DNA of 64,000 nucleotides from the NCBI GenBank assembly GCA_013216135.1, contig JABSOS010000002.1, forward strand, positions 62,001-126,000, in the 5' to 3' direction. Positions 44,819 through 54,073 of this stretch are shown piece after piece. A program made the translations under genes and the position numbers. Position 1 is the first letter of the stretch, and every line of letters starts with the position of its first letter. The stretch is from Candidatus Caenarcanales bacterium. GTDB lineage: Bacteria > Cyanobacteriota > Vampirovibrionia > LMEP-6097. The notes under the pieces were generated by a model. It did no database searches and was not told the DNA's origin. It saw nothing but the letters and a program-made list of their open reading frames with translations.

Positions 44819-47800
44819 TTAAATACCAGTATAGGCATCACTATTATAGTCAGAATTACTATTATCTAGGCTACTTCGTTGAGTTTCAAATGAAGTCATC
44901 GCCCCCTCATAACTACTTATGAGAGTTTGATTAGAATTTTCTTTAGACTCTTCATCATTAATAAGTGTCTGATAGAATTCAATCATTGAATCAAAGTAAT
45001 CAACAAGACCATCATTATGAGTTGCTGCAAACCCTAAGAATTCATCAAATTTATCCTGAATCATAGTTGTTATATCATCTTCAACAAAATCACTACTATT
45101 TTCATTAACAACCCCAGAAATTAATCTAAGTCTCAATTCATTATTCATTAAACCATCATCTTTGAGTTGGGTAATATCATTAATGAGACTCAATGACTCA
45201 TCTGTTATTTCGTCAGTAATCTTATATTCCCCACCTACGTATTCAGCTAAAGCTGCACTATCTTCAACATTAAATCCTAAAGAAAGCATCATCATTTCAT
45301 TACTGATATTAATTGCAATATCACCTAATTCTGGATCTAATGCAATTTCATCATCAGTAGAGATACTCTCTCTTAACTTAAGTTCAACTGCCTCATTAGC
45401 TTGATCTAACATATTTGTAAGTTCAATAAACCTTTGCTCAGCTTCATCTGAAGCAAATCCAAACTCTTGAATATTACTGATCATTGTTTCATTTGCATCA
45501 CTTTGTTCAGCAAAGAAAAATTCTAATGATTCATAAAGAAGCTTGTCATTATCACTTACATTAGGTCCCTTAGCAAGTCCACTATACATAGCAGTCTTAC
45601 CTAAATTCATAGAATCATTCACAAGAAGTGCATCAAAACCAGATTCATGTCTCTTGTCACCGACAACCTTCATCATTATGTCGTAATCTTCAGTGTCAAT
45701 AATACCGTCAGAGTTAAAATCAAGGTTCAGATCTTCACCTTCTACACCATAATTTTCATGAAATGCAGCTAAAACATCTTCCACAGCATCAGCATTTAAA
45801 GTACCATCATCATTAAAGCCACCTAAGTTTGCCACTACTTTTTCTGTAGTTTCATCATTTTGAATAACAGCCATCATCGATTCCATTTTCAAGAACCATT
45901 TTTCTTCTAATTCTCTGTATTCATCAGTGTTCTTAGCATCAGCATGCTGCAAATCACCATTATTATAGAGATAAGCTTCCATTTGATCACCAATGTCCAT
46001 CATTTCATGGAATTGATTTTCAATAAATTTAGCCTCTGCATCAGTCATTTGACTTTCACCACCTTTAAATTCATTGTTATTTACATCATGAAATAGAGCT
46101 GATCTCAAGCCCCACATAGCGTGATACTGTTGATTAGATTGATGAAATAAAGCGTAACCACTTTGAGCAAGCTCCGATGTAGTAAAATTATCGTTATCAT
46201 CACTAACAAAGTTATCTTCAAAATGAATCAAATCTACTTTACTATTTCCTGAGACATTATCAGTAGCATTAGCAATATCTACATCTATATAATCTCTTAT
46301 ATAATTACCTCTATCAGCATATGAAATATGAATTGCTTCACCAATCATATCCATAAGTTTAAGTTTATTTTCATCTCCACCACGAAGCCCTACTAAAAAT
46401 ACATTAGATTCATTTCTAATGTTTTCAAAGTATGATAACGAAAAATCATTCCACCAATCAGAGCCTGGATTTGCATCACCATACTCCATAGCATCAGTCA
46501 TCATATCTGTTCTACTTTGAGTAAGGTCTTGCATCTCATCTAACATGTCAGTAACATTTGCATTACCTGCCTTATGGTGCCACGCAAGTCCAATATCTTG
46601 CTTAGCATCCCAGTTAGCTTGATTTGCTGCCCAATTATTATAACGATATTCTCTCCAATCTTTCTTTTGCTGAGAAGTGTCACCAGCATTATCATGAAAA
46701 GCATCTAAAGCTTCAAATTTATCTTCAACAGTATGAACATAGCGTCCACTACTTGCAAGAAACTGAGATAACACTGCAGTATCTTCATCTTCGTAATTAC
46801 CAGTAAAGAAAGTTTCATCCCCAATAGTTGTAAACAACTCAGGATTAGCTTCTTCGTCAATCTTAGCTACAGCTAAAACATCCATTTGAGTTCTAAATGT
46901 TCCCCAACCTACATCTGTAGACATACTTTTATAGAAATCTAAAGCCTCATCAAAACTAATGATCATATCACCATCACTAATGGTCTCTAAAGTATTTTCA
47001 ACATTTTGAATTGTATCTGCATTTACACCATTAGCAATTAAAGCAGCTTTGATTACATCTAAATCAATACCATCAACTTCACCACCATTCTGGTAAGCAG
47101 TCGTAATTAATGCAGCAATCTCAGTGGTTTCCACCGCACCATCTCTATCAAAATTAGTTAACTTAAGTGCTTTCTCTTTCATAGAAGTAACACTTTCTTT
47201 TGCCTGTGCATATTTAGAGTCTTCACCTGTATATAAAGCTTTAACATCAGCAATAGTAGTAACCTGGATAATATCACTCTCCATATCTTCGATAATCCAG
47301 CCACTAAGTGGATCTATACCATCTGCTTCCCATGATGCAACAACAGCCTGGTCTAAAGCATCATTTGAAGTCTTCATCGTATGAACAGACTCAACAAACT
47401 CTCTGGCTCTTCTTGAAGCTTCAGCCTTTGCACTAAGAATGTTTGCCTCATCTGAACCTACTCCATATTGAGCGACTGCATCTGAAAGCTGCTCATTAAA
47501 CTCAATTTCATAATCAAAAGTCTTCTCATAAGCTTCAAGGTCTTTAACAGACATACCTTCAGATAGCTTAGTTAACATTTCTTTAGCTTTGTTAAGCTTC
47601 ATAGCTGCAACATTAGTTTTAGAAAAAGGAGCTCCAATCATTCCTTCATGAACATTCATATCTACATCTTGAATGTTTTCATTTTGAGCTTCAGATTGAA
47701 AGTTAACTACTAAATCATCATAAGTGTTTAGAATCTCTATGAAAATTTCCTTTTCAGCAGTACCTAAAGTATTATATGTATCTTCTATGCCTAGATCATT

Positions 47801-48328
47801 CAGGAAAGTTTGTTCTTTATCAAAAATAGCAAGAGAAATCTGATTCTCTTCATATTCCTGAATCATTTTTTTATAGACATCTTCAACTTCTTGAGTGCCT
47901 TCTCCTAAATATTTCAACTTTTCAAAATCTGGATAATAATCAGTATTCTGTGCCAACTCTAAAGGATCATTTTCCGCTGGAATGCCTATAATGTTAATCA
48001 TAAAACTATCGATTTCATTATTAACAATGGCAATATTCTCTTTTGATTGATCAATAAAGTTATTGACGTAGTTATTTAATTCACCGATTTCTAGTATTAC
48101 ATTTGAAGAAGTTTCTACACCATTATTATACGTAGTTTGATCTGTTTGGTCACTGATATACTCCCCGAAAGCATCCTCACCACCTTCTATCTCGTTGTGC
48201 ATTATAGGAGTGACTTCAGCTTGTTCTGTATATCTAAAATTCGCACTACCTAGAATATTCTCTTCGTACATTTTATTTACGTCTTGTAAGTAATTCTTGT
48301 AATACTCTAAATCTTTATTAATTTCCAT
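44819..48328 (-). CDS. Very large acidic protein with EF-hand-like calcium-binding loops
   Basis: The 1169-residue protein is strongly acidic (Asp/Glu/Asn-rich), predicted largely helical, with no signal peptide and no membrane helix. It holds calcium-loop-like sequences in two pairs: FDRDGAVETTEI (near 393) with SDGDMIISFDEAL (near 446), and FNDDGTLNADAV (near 834) with FNSDGIIDTEDYD (near 870). The spacing of about 36-53 residues fits EF-hand or dockerin-like pairs. I know no full-length relative. With no Sec signal it may be cytoplasmic or exported by another route. The gene is codirectional with the hypothetical gene 48410-49315. Confidence 0.75.
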   Translation of the reverse strand: MEINKDLEYYKNYLQDVNKMYEENILGSANFRYTEQAEVTPIMHNEIEGGEDAFGEYISDQTDQTTYNNGVETSSNVILEIGELNNYVNNFIDQSKENIAIVNNEIDSFMINIIGIPAENDPLELAQNTDYYPDFEKLKYLGEGTQEVEDVYKKMIQEYEENQISLAIFDKEQTFLNDLGIEDTYNTLGTAEKEIFIEILNTYDDLVVNFQSEAQNENIQDVDMNVHEGMIGAPFSKTNVAAMKLNKAKEMLTKLSEGMSVKDLEAYEKTFDYEIEFNEQLSDAVAQYGVGSDEANILSAKAEASRRAREFVESVHTMKTSNDALDQAVVASWEADGIDPLSGWIIEDMESDIIQVTTIADVKALYTGEDSKYAQAKESVTSMKEKALKLTNFDRDGAVETTEIAALITTAYQNGGEVDGIDLDVIKAALIANGVNADTIQNVENTLETISDGDMIISFDEALDFYKSMSTDVGWGTFRTQMDVLAVAKIDEEANPELFTTIGDETFFTGNYEDEDTAVLSQFLASSGRYVHTVEDKFEALDAFHDNAGDTSQQKKDWREYRYNNWAANQANWDAKQDIGLAWHHKAGNANVTDMLDEMQDLTQSRTDMMTDAMEYGDANPGSDWWNDFSLSYFENIRNESNVFLVGLRGGDENKLKLMDMIGEAIHISYADRGNYIRDYIDVDIANATDNVSGNSKVDLIHFEDNFVSDDNDNFTTSELAQSGYALFHQSNQQYHAMWGLRSALFHDVNNNEFKGGESQMTDAEAKFIENQFHEMMDIGDQMEAYLYNNGDLQHADAKNTDEYRELEEKWFLKMESMMAVIQNDETTEKVVANLGGFNDDGTLNADAVEDVLAAFHENYGVEGEDLNLDFNSDGIIDTEDYDIMMKVVGDKRHESGFDALLVNDSMNLGKTAMYSGLAKGPNVSDNDKLLYESLEFFFAEQSDANETMISNIQEFGFASDEAEQRFIELTNMLDQANEAVELKLRESISTDDEIALDPELGDIAINISNEMMMLSLGFNVEDSAALAEYVGGEYKITDEITDESLSLINDITQLKDDGLMNNELRLRLISGVVNENSSDFVEDDITTMIQDKFDEFLGFAATHNDGLVDYFDSMIEFYQTLINDEESKENSNQTLISSYEGAMTSFETQRSSLDNSNSDYNSDAYTGI

Positions 48329-48409
48329 AATTTACGCTCCACCTAAAAGAAGATATAACCTCTAAAAGTTAAGAGCTAATTAAAGTTAATACGTTCTTTT
48401 GAAAATTTT

Positions 48410-49315
48410 TTACGTTACAGCCTCTGCACCAGTGTTTTCAACAGTAATACCACCAGTAAGTAATCCATTATTATCGAAACCTAAACCTTGAGCTCCAATA
48501 AAGTTCTGAACAAGCATATCATTGATTTGTTTAGCTTCAGAATCTTCATCTTCCTTCTCAGGATCTTTACTAGCTGCTATAGAAATTTCCATAACTTGCT
48601 CTGCTTCTGCACGCTGTTCTTCATCTGCTGCAACTTCTCCAGAAGTGGTATAAGCACCTGTCAATTCACCAAATGAATTAACTAATCTCTCTTTAGTAGC
48701 ACTAACCATTTGCTCTGCTTGTTCCTTAGCTATATTTCCAGCAGCTTGACCATTAATAGTGTTAATGATGTCATCAGAAGCAGATAAAAGCATTTGATCA
48801 TATCTAGATAAACCCGTAGCTGGATCAATTTGAGTAAGCATAGCTTCAAGACCTTTACCGTCATCTCCTCCCATACCTTTTGCTACTATATCTCTTGCTG
48901 TTTGTTCATCCACACCGGTTTCCATTACTTTTTGAACTGCTTCTTCAATTAATTCATCTATAGTAGGAAGAGATATATATAACTTATCTATAGTTTTATT
49001 AGCCACCTCCTGAACCTGAGGTGACGGAAATACATGTCGATTCATAGCATAGTTAGTTAATTCATGCTGTCCATCAATCATCGGAGTAGCTCCAGCGTTT
49101 CCCCATGCTGCAGTAGAAGGTGCACCATTAAAAGCTTGTGCTGCATCAGTTCCTGTGTATTGAGGAAGAGTACCATAGCTAGTATCAATTGTATAGGTAG
49201 AAGATGGCGTAGGGACACTAGGATTTATTCCTGGTGTTACTGGACTCGTCACTAATGATCTAGGGTTTGAGTAAACACTAGGATCAGTATAGTTTGTTGG
49301 AGTTATCTTAGCCAA
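48410..49315 (-). CDS. Hypothetical acidic protein with Pro/Ser/Thr-rich N-terminus
   Basis: The 301-residue protein starts with about 80 residues rich in Pro, Ser, Thr and Tyr (YSNPRSLVTSPVTPG), probably unfolded. An acidic helical part follows, including EEAVQKVMETGVDEQTARDIV and EEQRAEAEQVMEISIAA. No signal peptide, membrane helix or known domain is seen. The start is TTG at 49315. It lies upstream of the 1169-codon EF-hand-like gene on the same strand with an 81-bp gap. The unstructured N-terminus resembles type III export signals in composition, but that is not proof. Confidence 0.65.
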   Translation of the reverse strand: MAKITPTNYTDPSVYSNPRSLVTSPVTPGINPSVPTPSSTYTIDTSYGTLPQYTGTDAAQAFNGAPSTAAWGNAGATPMIDGQHELTNYAMNRHVFPSPQVQEVANKTIDKLYISLPTIDELIEEAVQKVMETGVDEQTARDIVAKGMGGDDGKGLEAMLTQIDPATGLSRYDQMLLSASDDIINTINGQAAGNIAKEQAEQMVSATKERLVNSFGELTGAYTTSGEVAADEEQRAEAEQVMEISIAASKDPEKEDEDSEAKQINDMLVQNFIGAQGLGFDNNGLLTGGITVENTGAEAVT

Positions 49316-49405
49316 TATTTTCAGTCCCCATATACCTAATCAGAAAGCCTTTTCACTTCCTAATATAGTTCTAACTAAGATTCTTTATATTTCAGTTAAG
49401 TTTGT

Positions 49406-49412
49406 ATATACA
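49406..49412 (-). promoter_or_regulatory. Promoter-like TGTATAT element
   Basis: Read on the minus strand, TGTATAT lies 91 bp before the start of the 48410-49315 gene. The distance and core match the ACTTTGTATAT copies before 11670 and 58051. It may be a -10 box. The rest of the 49316-49440 gap shows no gene. Confidence 0.3.
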
Positions 49413-49440
49413 GAAATATTATAGGCACATAAGTATTAAC

Positions 49441-50211
49441 TTACATAGCTAAATCGACATTTTTAGTAATAATAATCTGTAATTCTTGTCCTTTTTCCAC
49501 AGTAGCGGAATCACCTTTAGAAAATAGTGCTACTACACTACCACCTATTAAAGAACCTGCTACTGGTAAACCTAGAGTCGCTATGGAAACAGCCTTACCA
49601 GTATTAGTACTTAAAAGTGCTTCAGTAGGCTCAACTGCCTTATCAGTAAAACCGGTCTGTGGGTCAAGTAAGCCTTGTTCATTTACTACTCCTTCTACAA
49701 AACTTAACTTAGCATCTAGAGGAACATAATCCCCCTGAGGAGTCATTAAAGTATCTAAATTAATCTCTAATTTACCTGAGCGACTTAAAAAACGTGGTCT
49801 TTTTATATATGAAACTTTTCCTCTAATCCATGAGTTCTTCGGAACTATTAATTTTTTAAAATCTTCTTTTTCTAAATAAAAATCTTCCATAACCCTAGCT
49901 TTAAAATCATCACCGAGATTAGCACTTTTTGCAGAAATTGAATCTTCCACTTTAATTCTAAGCCTAGCTGTAACAGGTATCTGAGCCGTAGAAGTATCTA
50001 ATTTAAAGGGTGCTGCCGCAAAATCTGAAATATCACGAAAATCAACTGGAGTATTAGTTAAATGCTCTTCTTTTTCTACATTAAATTCATCTTTTTCACT
50101 TGCTTTCATCATCATCGTTGATGCATCAAAGAATTCATCTTTAGCATATATATTTAATGAAGAAGAACTTAGAAGAGCAAAGCTCAAAAAGTAAATTAGA
50201 AATCTTTTCAT
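49441..50211 (-). CDS. Secreted hypothetical protein
   Basis: I place the start at the ATG at 50211, giving 256 residues, because it begins a clean signal peptide (MKRFLIYFLSFALLSSSSLNIYA). The track's start 15 codons earlier adds a polar segment before it. The mature part has a mixed acidic region, then a beta-rich part with PVTARLRIKVEDSISAKS and IVPKNSWIRGKVSYIKRP. Near the C-terminus is a hydrophobic stretch (VSIATLGLPVAGSLIGGSVVALF) that could enter a membrane. No known domain is recognised. It overlaps the queE 3' end and is probably the last gene of the queFCE operon, without an obvious role in queuosine synthesis. Confidence 0.7.
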   Translation of the reverse strand: MKRFLIYFLSFALLSSSSLNIYAKDEFFDASTMMMKASEKDEFNVEKEEHLTNTPVDFRDISDFAAAPFKLDTSTAQIPVTARLRIKVEDSISAKSANLGDDFKARVMEDFYLEKEDFKKLIVPKNSWIRGKVSYIKRPRFLSRSGKLEINLDTLMTPQGDYVPLDAKLSFVEGVVNEQGLLDPQTGFTDKAVEPTEALLSTNTGKAVSIATLGLPVAGSLIGGSVVALFSKGDSATVEKGQELQIIITKNVDLAM

Positions 50212-50218
50212 AAGATAA

Positions 50219-50908
50219 TTATAGCAATCCCCAGAATTTATGAGCTTGAATCCCAATTCTGCATCTAGCTGGATATATTTTAAGAATATTCAGAATCTCT
50301 TCTTGATACTTTTCTTTATTGTTCCAGTCAGGGACTAAAAAAACAGGCATCTTAGATTTAATAATATCAAGTTCTTTGAAAATCACTTCTAATAAATACT
50401 TTCCAGCTTTTTCACTAGCAAAAACAAATTTAAGTTCATCAGCTCCTTGCCAGATTCTCTCAGATGCTGGTTTACCATTTTCACTATAAATTTCCTTAGG
50501 ACTAAAAGTAATCCATAGCTTTTCAGAGCCAAGTTCATTCTTCAAATCAAAAATATCTTCTAAATACTCTCCAGTGGCAGCTGTCTCTAAGGCGACAGAA
50601 AAGCCTTTCCTGGCTAAAGCTCTTATCAAAGGTACTAAATTTTGTTCAGTTGGTTCACCACCAGTAATAACAATACGTTTAAGATTTGGATTTTTCTCAT
50701 TAAGGAAATTAAGAATCTCATCAATATCAATTTCAGCAGCAAACTCTCCACCATGCTTCCATGTAGACTTTTCATCACAGAAAAAGCATCTTACATTACA
50801 GCCTTGAAGTCTTATAAAAAAACTAGGAACCCCTGAATGTACACCTTCTCCTTGAACTGTTTCAAAGATTTGAGCTTTATCATAAACTTTATTTACTAGT
50901 AAGTTCAC
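50219..50908 (-). CDS. queE: 7-carboxy-7-deazaguanine synthase
   Basis: The 229-residue radical-SAM enzyme has IFETVQGEGVHSG at residues 14-26 and the cluster motif CNVRCFFC (Cys37, Cys41 and Cys44), followed by the family's ITGGEPTEQ. It rearranges 6-carboxytetrahydropterin into the 7-deazaguanine ring, the key ring-forming step toward preQ0 and queuosine. It overlaps queC by 20 bp and shares the operon queF-queC-queE. QueD and GTP cyclohydrolase, which act earlier, are not in this window. Confidence 0.93.
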   Translation of the reverse strand: MNLLVNKVYDKAQIFETVQGEGVHSGVPSFFIRLQGCNVRCFFCDEKSTWKHGGEFAAEIDIDEILNFLNEKNPNLKRIVITGGEPTEQNLVPLIRALARKGFSVALETAATGEYLEDIFDLKNELGSEKLWITFSPKEIYSENGKPASERIWQGADELKFVFASEKAGKYLLEVIFKELDIIKSKMPVFLVPDWNNKEKYQEEILNILKIYPARCRIGIQAHKFWGLL

Positions 50909-51659
50909 TTATATATTCTCCTTTACTAGCTCTTATTAAAAGTGGATCTTCAACTTTAGCTTCTTGAAAACCTTTAGCTCTTAGATGACATGCATGACAT
51001 TTACCGCACGGTGGGAAAACGCCTTGGTAGCAAGTATGCGAGTAAGCTAAAGCTTTTAAACATTCTTCACCTAAATCTTTTGCAAGACTCACTGTGTCAG
51101 CCTTCGTTAAGTACATAAGTGGAGTAATAATTTCAATACCAGTATTTTCCCCAAACAAAGCCTGGTTAACTGTTAACTCCATAGCTTTTATAAAATCTTG
51201 ACGACAATCATAATAACCAGCAAAGTCAGTCTCACACACGCCTGTAACTATTTTATTAACACCATGACTATAAGCCAAATTTGCTGCAATCGTTAGAAAT
51301 AGTAAATTCCTTCCTGGGACAAAAGTATTTGCAAGCCCCGTTTCAAAGTCATCGAGTGATTCATTTTGAGGAAGTGTTACTGAGGTGTCTGTAAGAGAAC
51401 TTGCACCGCGTAAAACATTAGGAATATCAACCAAATCAAACTCCAAATCAGCCAATTCTGCTATCTTTTTTGCAGCCTCAAGTTCGATATCGTGTCTCTG
51501 ACCGTAGTTAAAAGTAACTAGTTTGATATATTTTTTATAATCTGCCCTGTTTATATCAGGGTTTTCTTTTTTAAAATAATTTAGCACCCAATGAAGACAA
51601 GTAGTACTATCTTGTCCACCAGAAAAGACAATTAAAAATTTATCTTTTACTAAGTTCAT
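50889..51659 (-). CDS. queC: 7-cyano-7-deazaguanine (preQ0) synthase
   Basis: The 256-residue protein has the PP-loop FSGGQDSTT at residues 12-20 and the C-terminal zinc site made by CYQGVFPPCGKCHAC, with the typical HTCYQG. It uses ATP and ammonia to turn the carboxyl group made by QueE into the nitrile of preQ0. It overlaps queF by 4 bp and queE by 20 bp, so the three proteins are made from one message. Confidence 0.95.
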   Translation of the reverse strand: MNLVKDKFLIVFSGGQDSTTCLHWVLNYFKKENPDINRADYKKYIKLVTFNYGQRHDIELEAAKKIAELADLEFDLVDIPNVLRGASSLTDTSVTLPQNESLDDFETGLANTFVPGRNLLFLTIAANLAYSHGVNKIVTGVCETDFAGYYDCRQDFIKAMELTVNQALFGENTGIEIITPLMYLTKADTVSLAKDLGEECLKALAYSHTCYQGVFPPCGKCHACHLRAKGFQEAKVEDPLLIRASKGEYISELTSK

Positions 51660-52093
51660 ATCAGTTTAAATTCCTTAGCTAAATCCCTATCACCAAGAAC
51701 CACTAGTGGATTAATAGCGATACCACCACGAGGCATAAATTTACCTTTCACGACTAAAGCCTTAGCTTGTAATAGTTCCTGCAAATCATTTGCAATTTTA
51801 TTAGTTACAAACTCATGAAAAATACCTTCATTACGGTAAGAAAAGAGGTAAAGCTTTAAAGCCTTACTTTCAACTAAAAAATCTTTAGGGATATATGAAA
51901 TTTCAATCTGGGCAAAATCAGGCTGAGCTGTTTTGGGACATAAGCAAGTAAATTCATGACAATCTAAATTAACCACATAATCATTTTCAGTCCATAAATT
52001 AGGTATAACCTCAAGCTTTGCTTCTTCAGGTGATTGGGGGTATTTAGTCTCAGTATTACCGAGTAAACTTAAGTTTTCAGCGCCGCTTACCAT
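51656..52093 (-). CDS. queF: NADPH-dependent preQ0 reductase
   Basis: The 145-residue protein is the short, single-domain QueF type. The catalytic Cys lies in FTCLCPKTAQPDF (Cys52), and the QueF signature ESKALKLYLFSYRN begins at residue 75; FHEF near 104 is also conserved. It reduces the nitrile of preQ0 to the amine preQ1, which Tgt inserts into tRNA. It is the first gene of the operon. I saw no preQ1 riboswitch in the 61 bp upstream. Confidence 0.95.
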   Translation of the reverse strand: MVSGAENLSLLGNTETKYPQSPEEAKLEVIPNLWTENDYVVNLDCHEFTCLCPKTAQPDFAQIEISYIPKDFLVESKALKLYLFSYRNEGIFHEFVTNKIANDLQELLQAKALVVKGKFMPRGGIAINPLVVLGDRDLAKEFKLI

Positions 52094-52154
52094 ATCTATA
52101 AATTTAGCATGTTATTATCTTTAAAAGCTGCTTAATCAGTGGAGTTTTGCAAAA

Positions 52155-52592
52155 ATGAAAGCTATCTTTAAAGATTTTTATGATGAACATCAAGAACTTT
52201 ATTCTGAACTTGATATTCGTTTAAAAGAACTTAGTAAAAACAAGAAAGAGATTGATAAAGAACATTTATTTACTGAACTAAAAAAGCTTTTAAGTTTCAC
52301 AGAAAGTTTATTAAACGAGCACTTCTGTGAAGAAGACAAAATATACACAGAATTTACAGATAACTTAATCCCAGGTAGACTAAAAGAGCTTTTTAATAAA
52401 ATCAAAGCTGATCATATTGAAATCAATGAAAAATATCAAAAACTTGATAATGCATATCAAAATCTAAAAGATCTAGATTCAACTAAAGATATTCTACAAA
52501 AACAATTACTTTTCCCGTCCTATAACTTAATTGCAACTATAAATCACCATGCTCAAAGAGAAGACAAGTTTTTTCAAGACTTGAGGGATTGA
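52155..52592 (+). CDS. Hemerythrin-like (HHE) protein
   Basis: The 145-residue all-helical protein has the spaced His/Glu pattern of a hemerythrin-like domain: FYDEHQELYSEL near residue 9, NEHFCEEDKIYTEF near 54, KADHIEINE near 85 and INHHAQREDKFF near 129. These residues would hold a di-iron centre. Such proteins bind oxygen or nitric oxide or repair iron centres. It is divergent from the que operon and starts a plus-strand run with the PurD-like gene 26 bp downstream. Confidence 0.75.
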   Translation: MKAIFKDFYDEHQELYSELDIRLKELSKNKKEIDKEHLFTELKKLLSFTESLLNEHFCEEDKIYTEFTDNLIPGRLKELFNKIKADHIEINEKYQKLDNAYQNLKDLDSTKDILQKQLLFPSYNLIATINHHAQREDKFFQDLRD

Positions 52593-52617
52593 TAAGTTCA
52601 TGAGAGAATCTGTGTAG

Positions 52618-53880
52618 ATGGATTCGATAAAAGTTTTAGTAATAGGGTCTTCCGCGTTTGCAAATAATATAATTGCAAAATTACTAAAAGATAAAAATAC
52701 TCAAGAATTAGAAATCATTTCAGTCACTGATAAAGAGACTATATTTAATCATGTTGAACCTATAATTATTCCTAATTTTGATATTGATAAAATTATTGAA
52801 ATCGCCTTAGCAAGAAGAGTTAGCCTAACCATCCCATGTGAAGCAAGTTTATTTTCATTAGGAATAGTAGATAAGTTCAAAGAACTAGGTTTAAATATAT
52901 TTGGACCAGACCAAGCAAGCTCAAGGCTTGAAAGCTCAAAATTCTTCTTTAAAGAATTTACTCACTCTCACTCAATCCCTAGTCCTAACTACGCTAGTTT
53001 TGAGAGTAAAGAAATGTCACTAGTTTATTTACAGAATATCCAATACCCTGTGCTAATTCAGCCTGATAATTTATTTGAAAGAGAATATGAAAACAAACAA
53101 TTCATAGCTGAAAATTTTGAAGAAGCAAAATCTTTTGTTGAGCTTTATTACTCTAAACTATATCTTTGCAATAGCGCTAAAAGATTGATTATTGAAGAAT
53201 ATTCAAAATCAGATCATATAAGCTTTACCGTAATCTATGACGGAGATAACGCTTTTAGCTTAGTTCCGATTAAGAATAATTATGAATTTAACAAACTTAG
53301 CTTTTCTTTTAGTGAAATGACTGCTTTCAGCTCAGAAGACACTTTAAGCCCAATTATTATCGATAAAATCAGTCAAAAAATCATCCAACCATGTATAGAT
53401 GGCTTTAGAAAGTTAAAACTTAAATACTCTGGATTTATAAACTTTAACTGTAAAGTACATGAAGAGAATGATAGGGTTGAACTTTTAAGTATCAATAGCT
53501 GCCTTAGTGATTTAAACTCTGAGATAAGCTTACAACTACTAGATGAAAACTTATTTGATTTACTTTTTGCTTGCTCACAAAGTAAGCTTGCCTTTTACCG
53601 AGAAGGTTTACATAGAAAAGCTGAAGCAGCAGTTGCGTATAATCTAATCTATGATTACTCGATATTAAGCTCAATCACAGATGAAGAAATAGAGAGCTTA
53701 GAAGAAAAAGCAAACACTTTAGGTTATAAACTACAGATTAAGAATCGCTTTGATGAAATTAACCATAGAGACTTGATCCAAATTATAAATTTTGCAAATA
53801 ATCAATTTGAAGCCAAGAGCTTTGCCCAAAAAACCATTAAAGAGCTTAACTTAGCAGGCAAAGAATACATCAAGGAGTGA
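52618..53880 (+). CDS. PurD-like (GARS) ATP-grasp protein lacking key motifs
   Basis: The 420-residue protein has the length and order of phosphoribosylamine-glycine ligase: VLVIGSSAFANNIIAKL at the start, GLNIFGPDQASSRLESSK near residue 97, and the late REGLHRKAEAAVAYNL. In the ATP-grasp part, however, the places where PurD normally has GKGV and the NTGGMG loop hold unrelated sequence (PVLIQPDNLFERE; FSFSEMTAFSSEDT). Catalysis of normal purine synthesis is therefore doubtful. It may be a paralogue with a new role or an enzyme losing function. It ends in TGA inside a long inverted repeat and precedes the HemA-like gene. Confidence 0.65.
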   Translation: MDSIKVLVIGSSAFANNIIAKLLKDKNTQELEIISVTDKETIFNHVEPIIIPNFDIDKIIEIALARRVSLTIPCEASLFSLGIVDKFKELGLNIFGPDQASSRLESSKFFFKEFTHSHSIPSPNYASFESKEMSLVYLQNIQYPVLIQPDNLFEREYENKQFIAENFEEAKSFVELYYSKLYLCNSAKRLIIEEYSKSDHISFTVIYDGDNAFSLVPIKNNYEFNKLSFSFSEMTAFSSEDTLSPIIIDKISQKIIQPCIDGFRKLKLKYSGFINFNCKVHEENDRVELLSINSCLSDLNSEISLQLLDENLFDLLFACSQSKLAFYREGLHRKAEAAVAYNLIYDYSILSSITDEEIESLEEKANTLGYKLQIKNRFDEINHRDLIQIINFANNQFEAKSFAQKTIKELNLAGKEYIKE

Positions 53881-53961
53881 GTTGTGAATACACCTACTGA
53901 TGCGCCCCAAGCGAGCTTGGGTCCCTAAGCTCGCAGCAGATATATTCACAACTCACTCCTT
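53872..53961. repeat. Long inverted repeat with nested alternative hairpins
   Basis: Arms 53872-53890 (AAGGAGTGAGTTGTGAATA) and 53943-53961 pair perfectly over 19 bp. The 52-nt loop can fold in two exclusive ways: GCGAGCTT with AAGCTCGC (53911-53934), or CCCAAG with CTTGGG (53906-53921). The left arm includes the stop codon of the PurD-like gene. The region 53881-54073 has no gene. An attenuator-like or transcript-end function before the HemA-like gene is possible. Confidence 0.8.
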
Positions 53962-54073
53962 AATATAAAAACCCCAGCTAAGGTTTGATATGGATTTATC
54001 TTTGTGAATTTATAAAGATAAAAATCTAAAATAATTTTATAATATAAACAAGAAATACATTAATTTAGTAATC

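Noticed and set aside
52094-52154. preQ1 riboswitch upstream of queF
   Set aside because: The 61-bp gap shows no preQ1-I or -II type stem with the conserved C-rich and A-rich parts.
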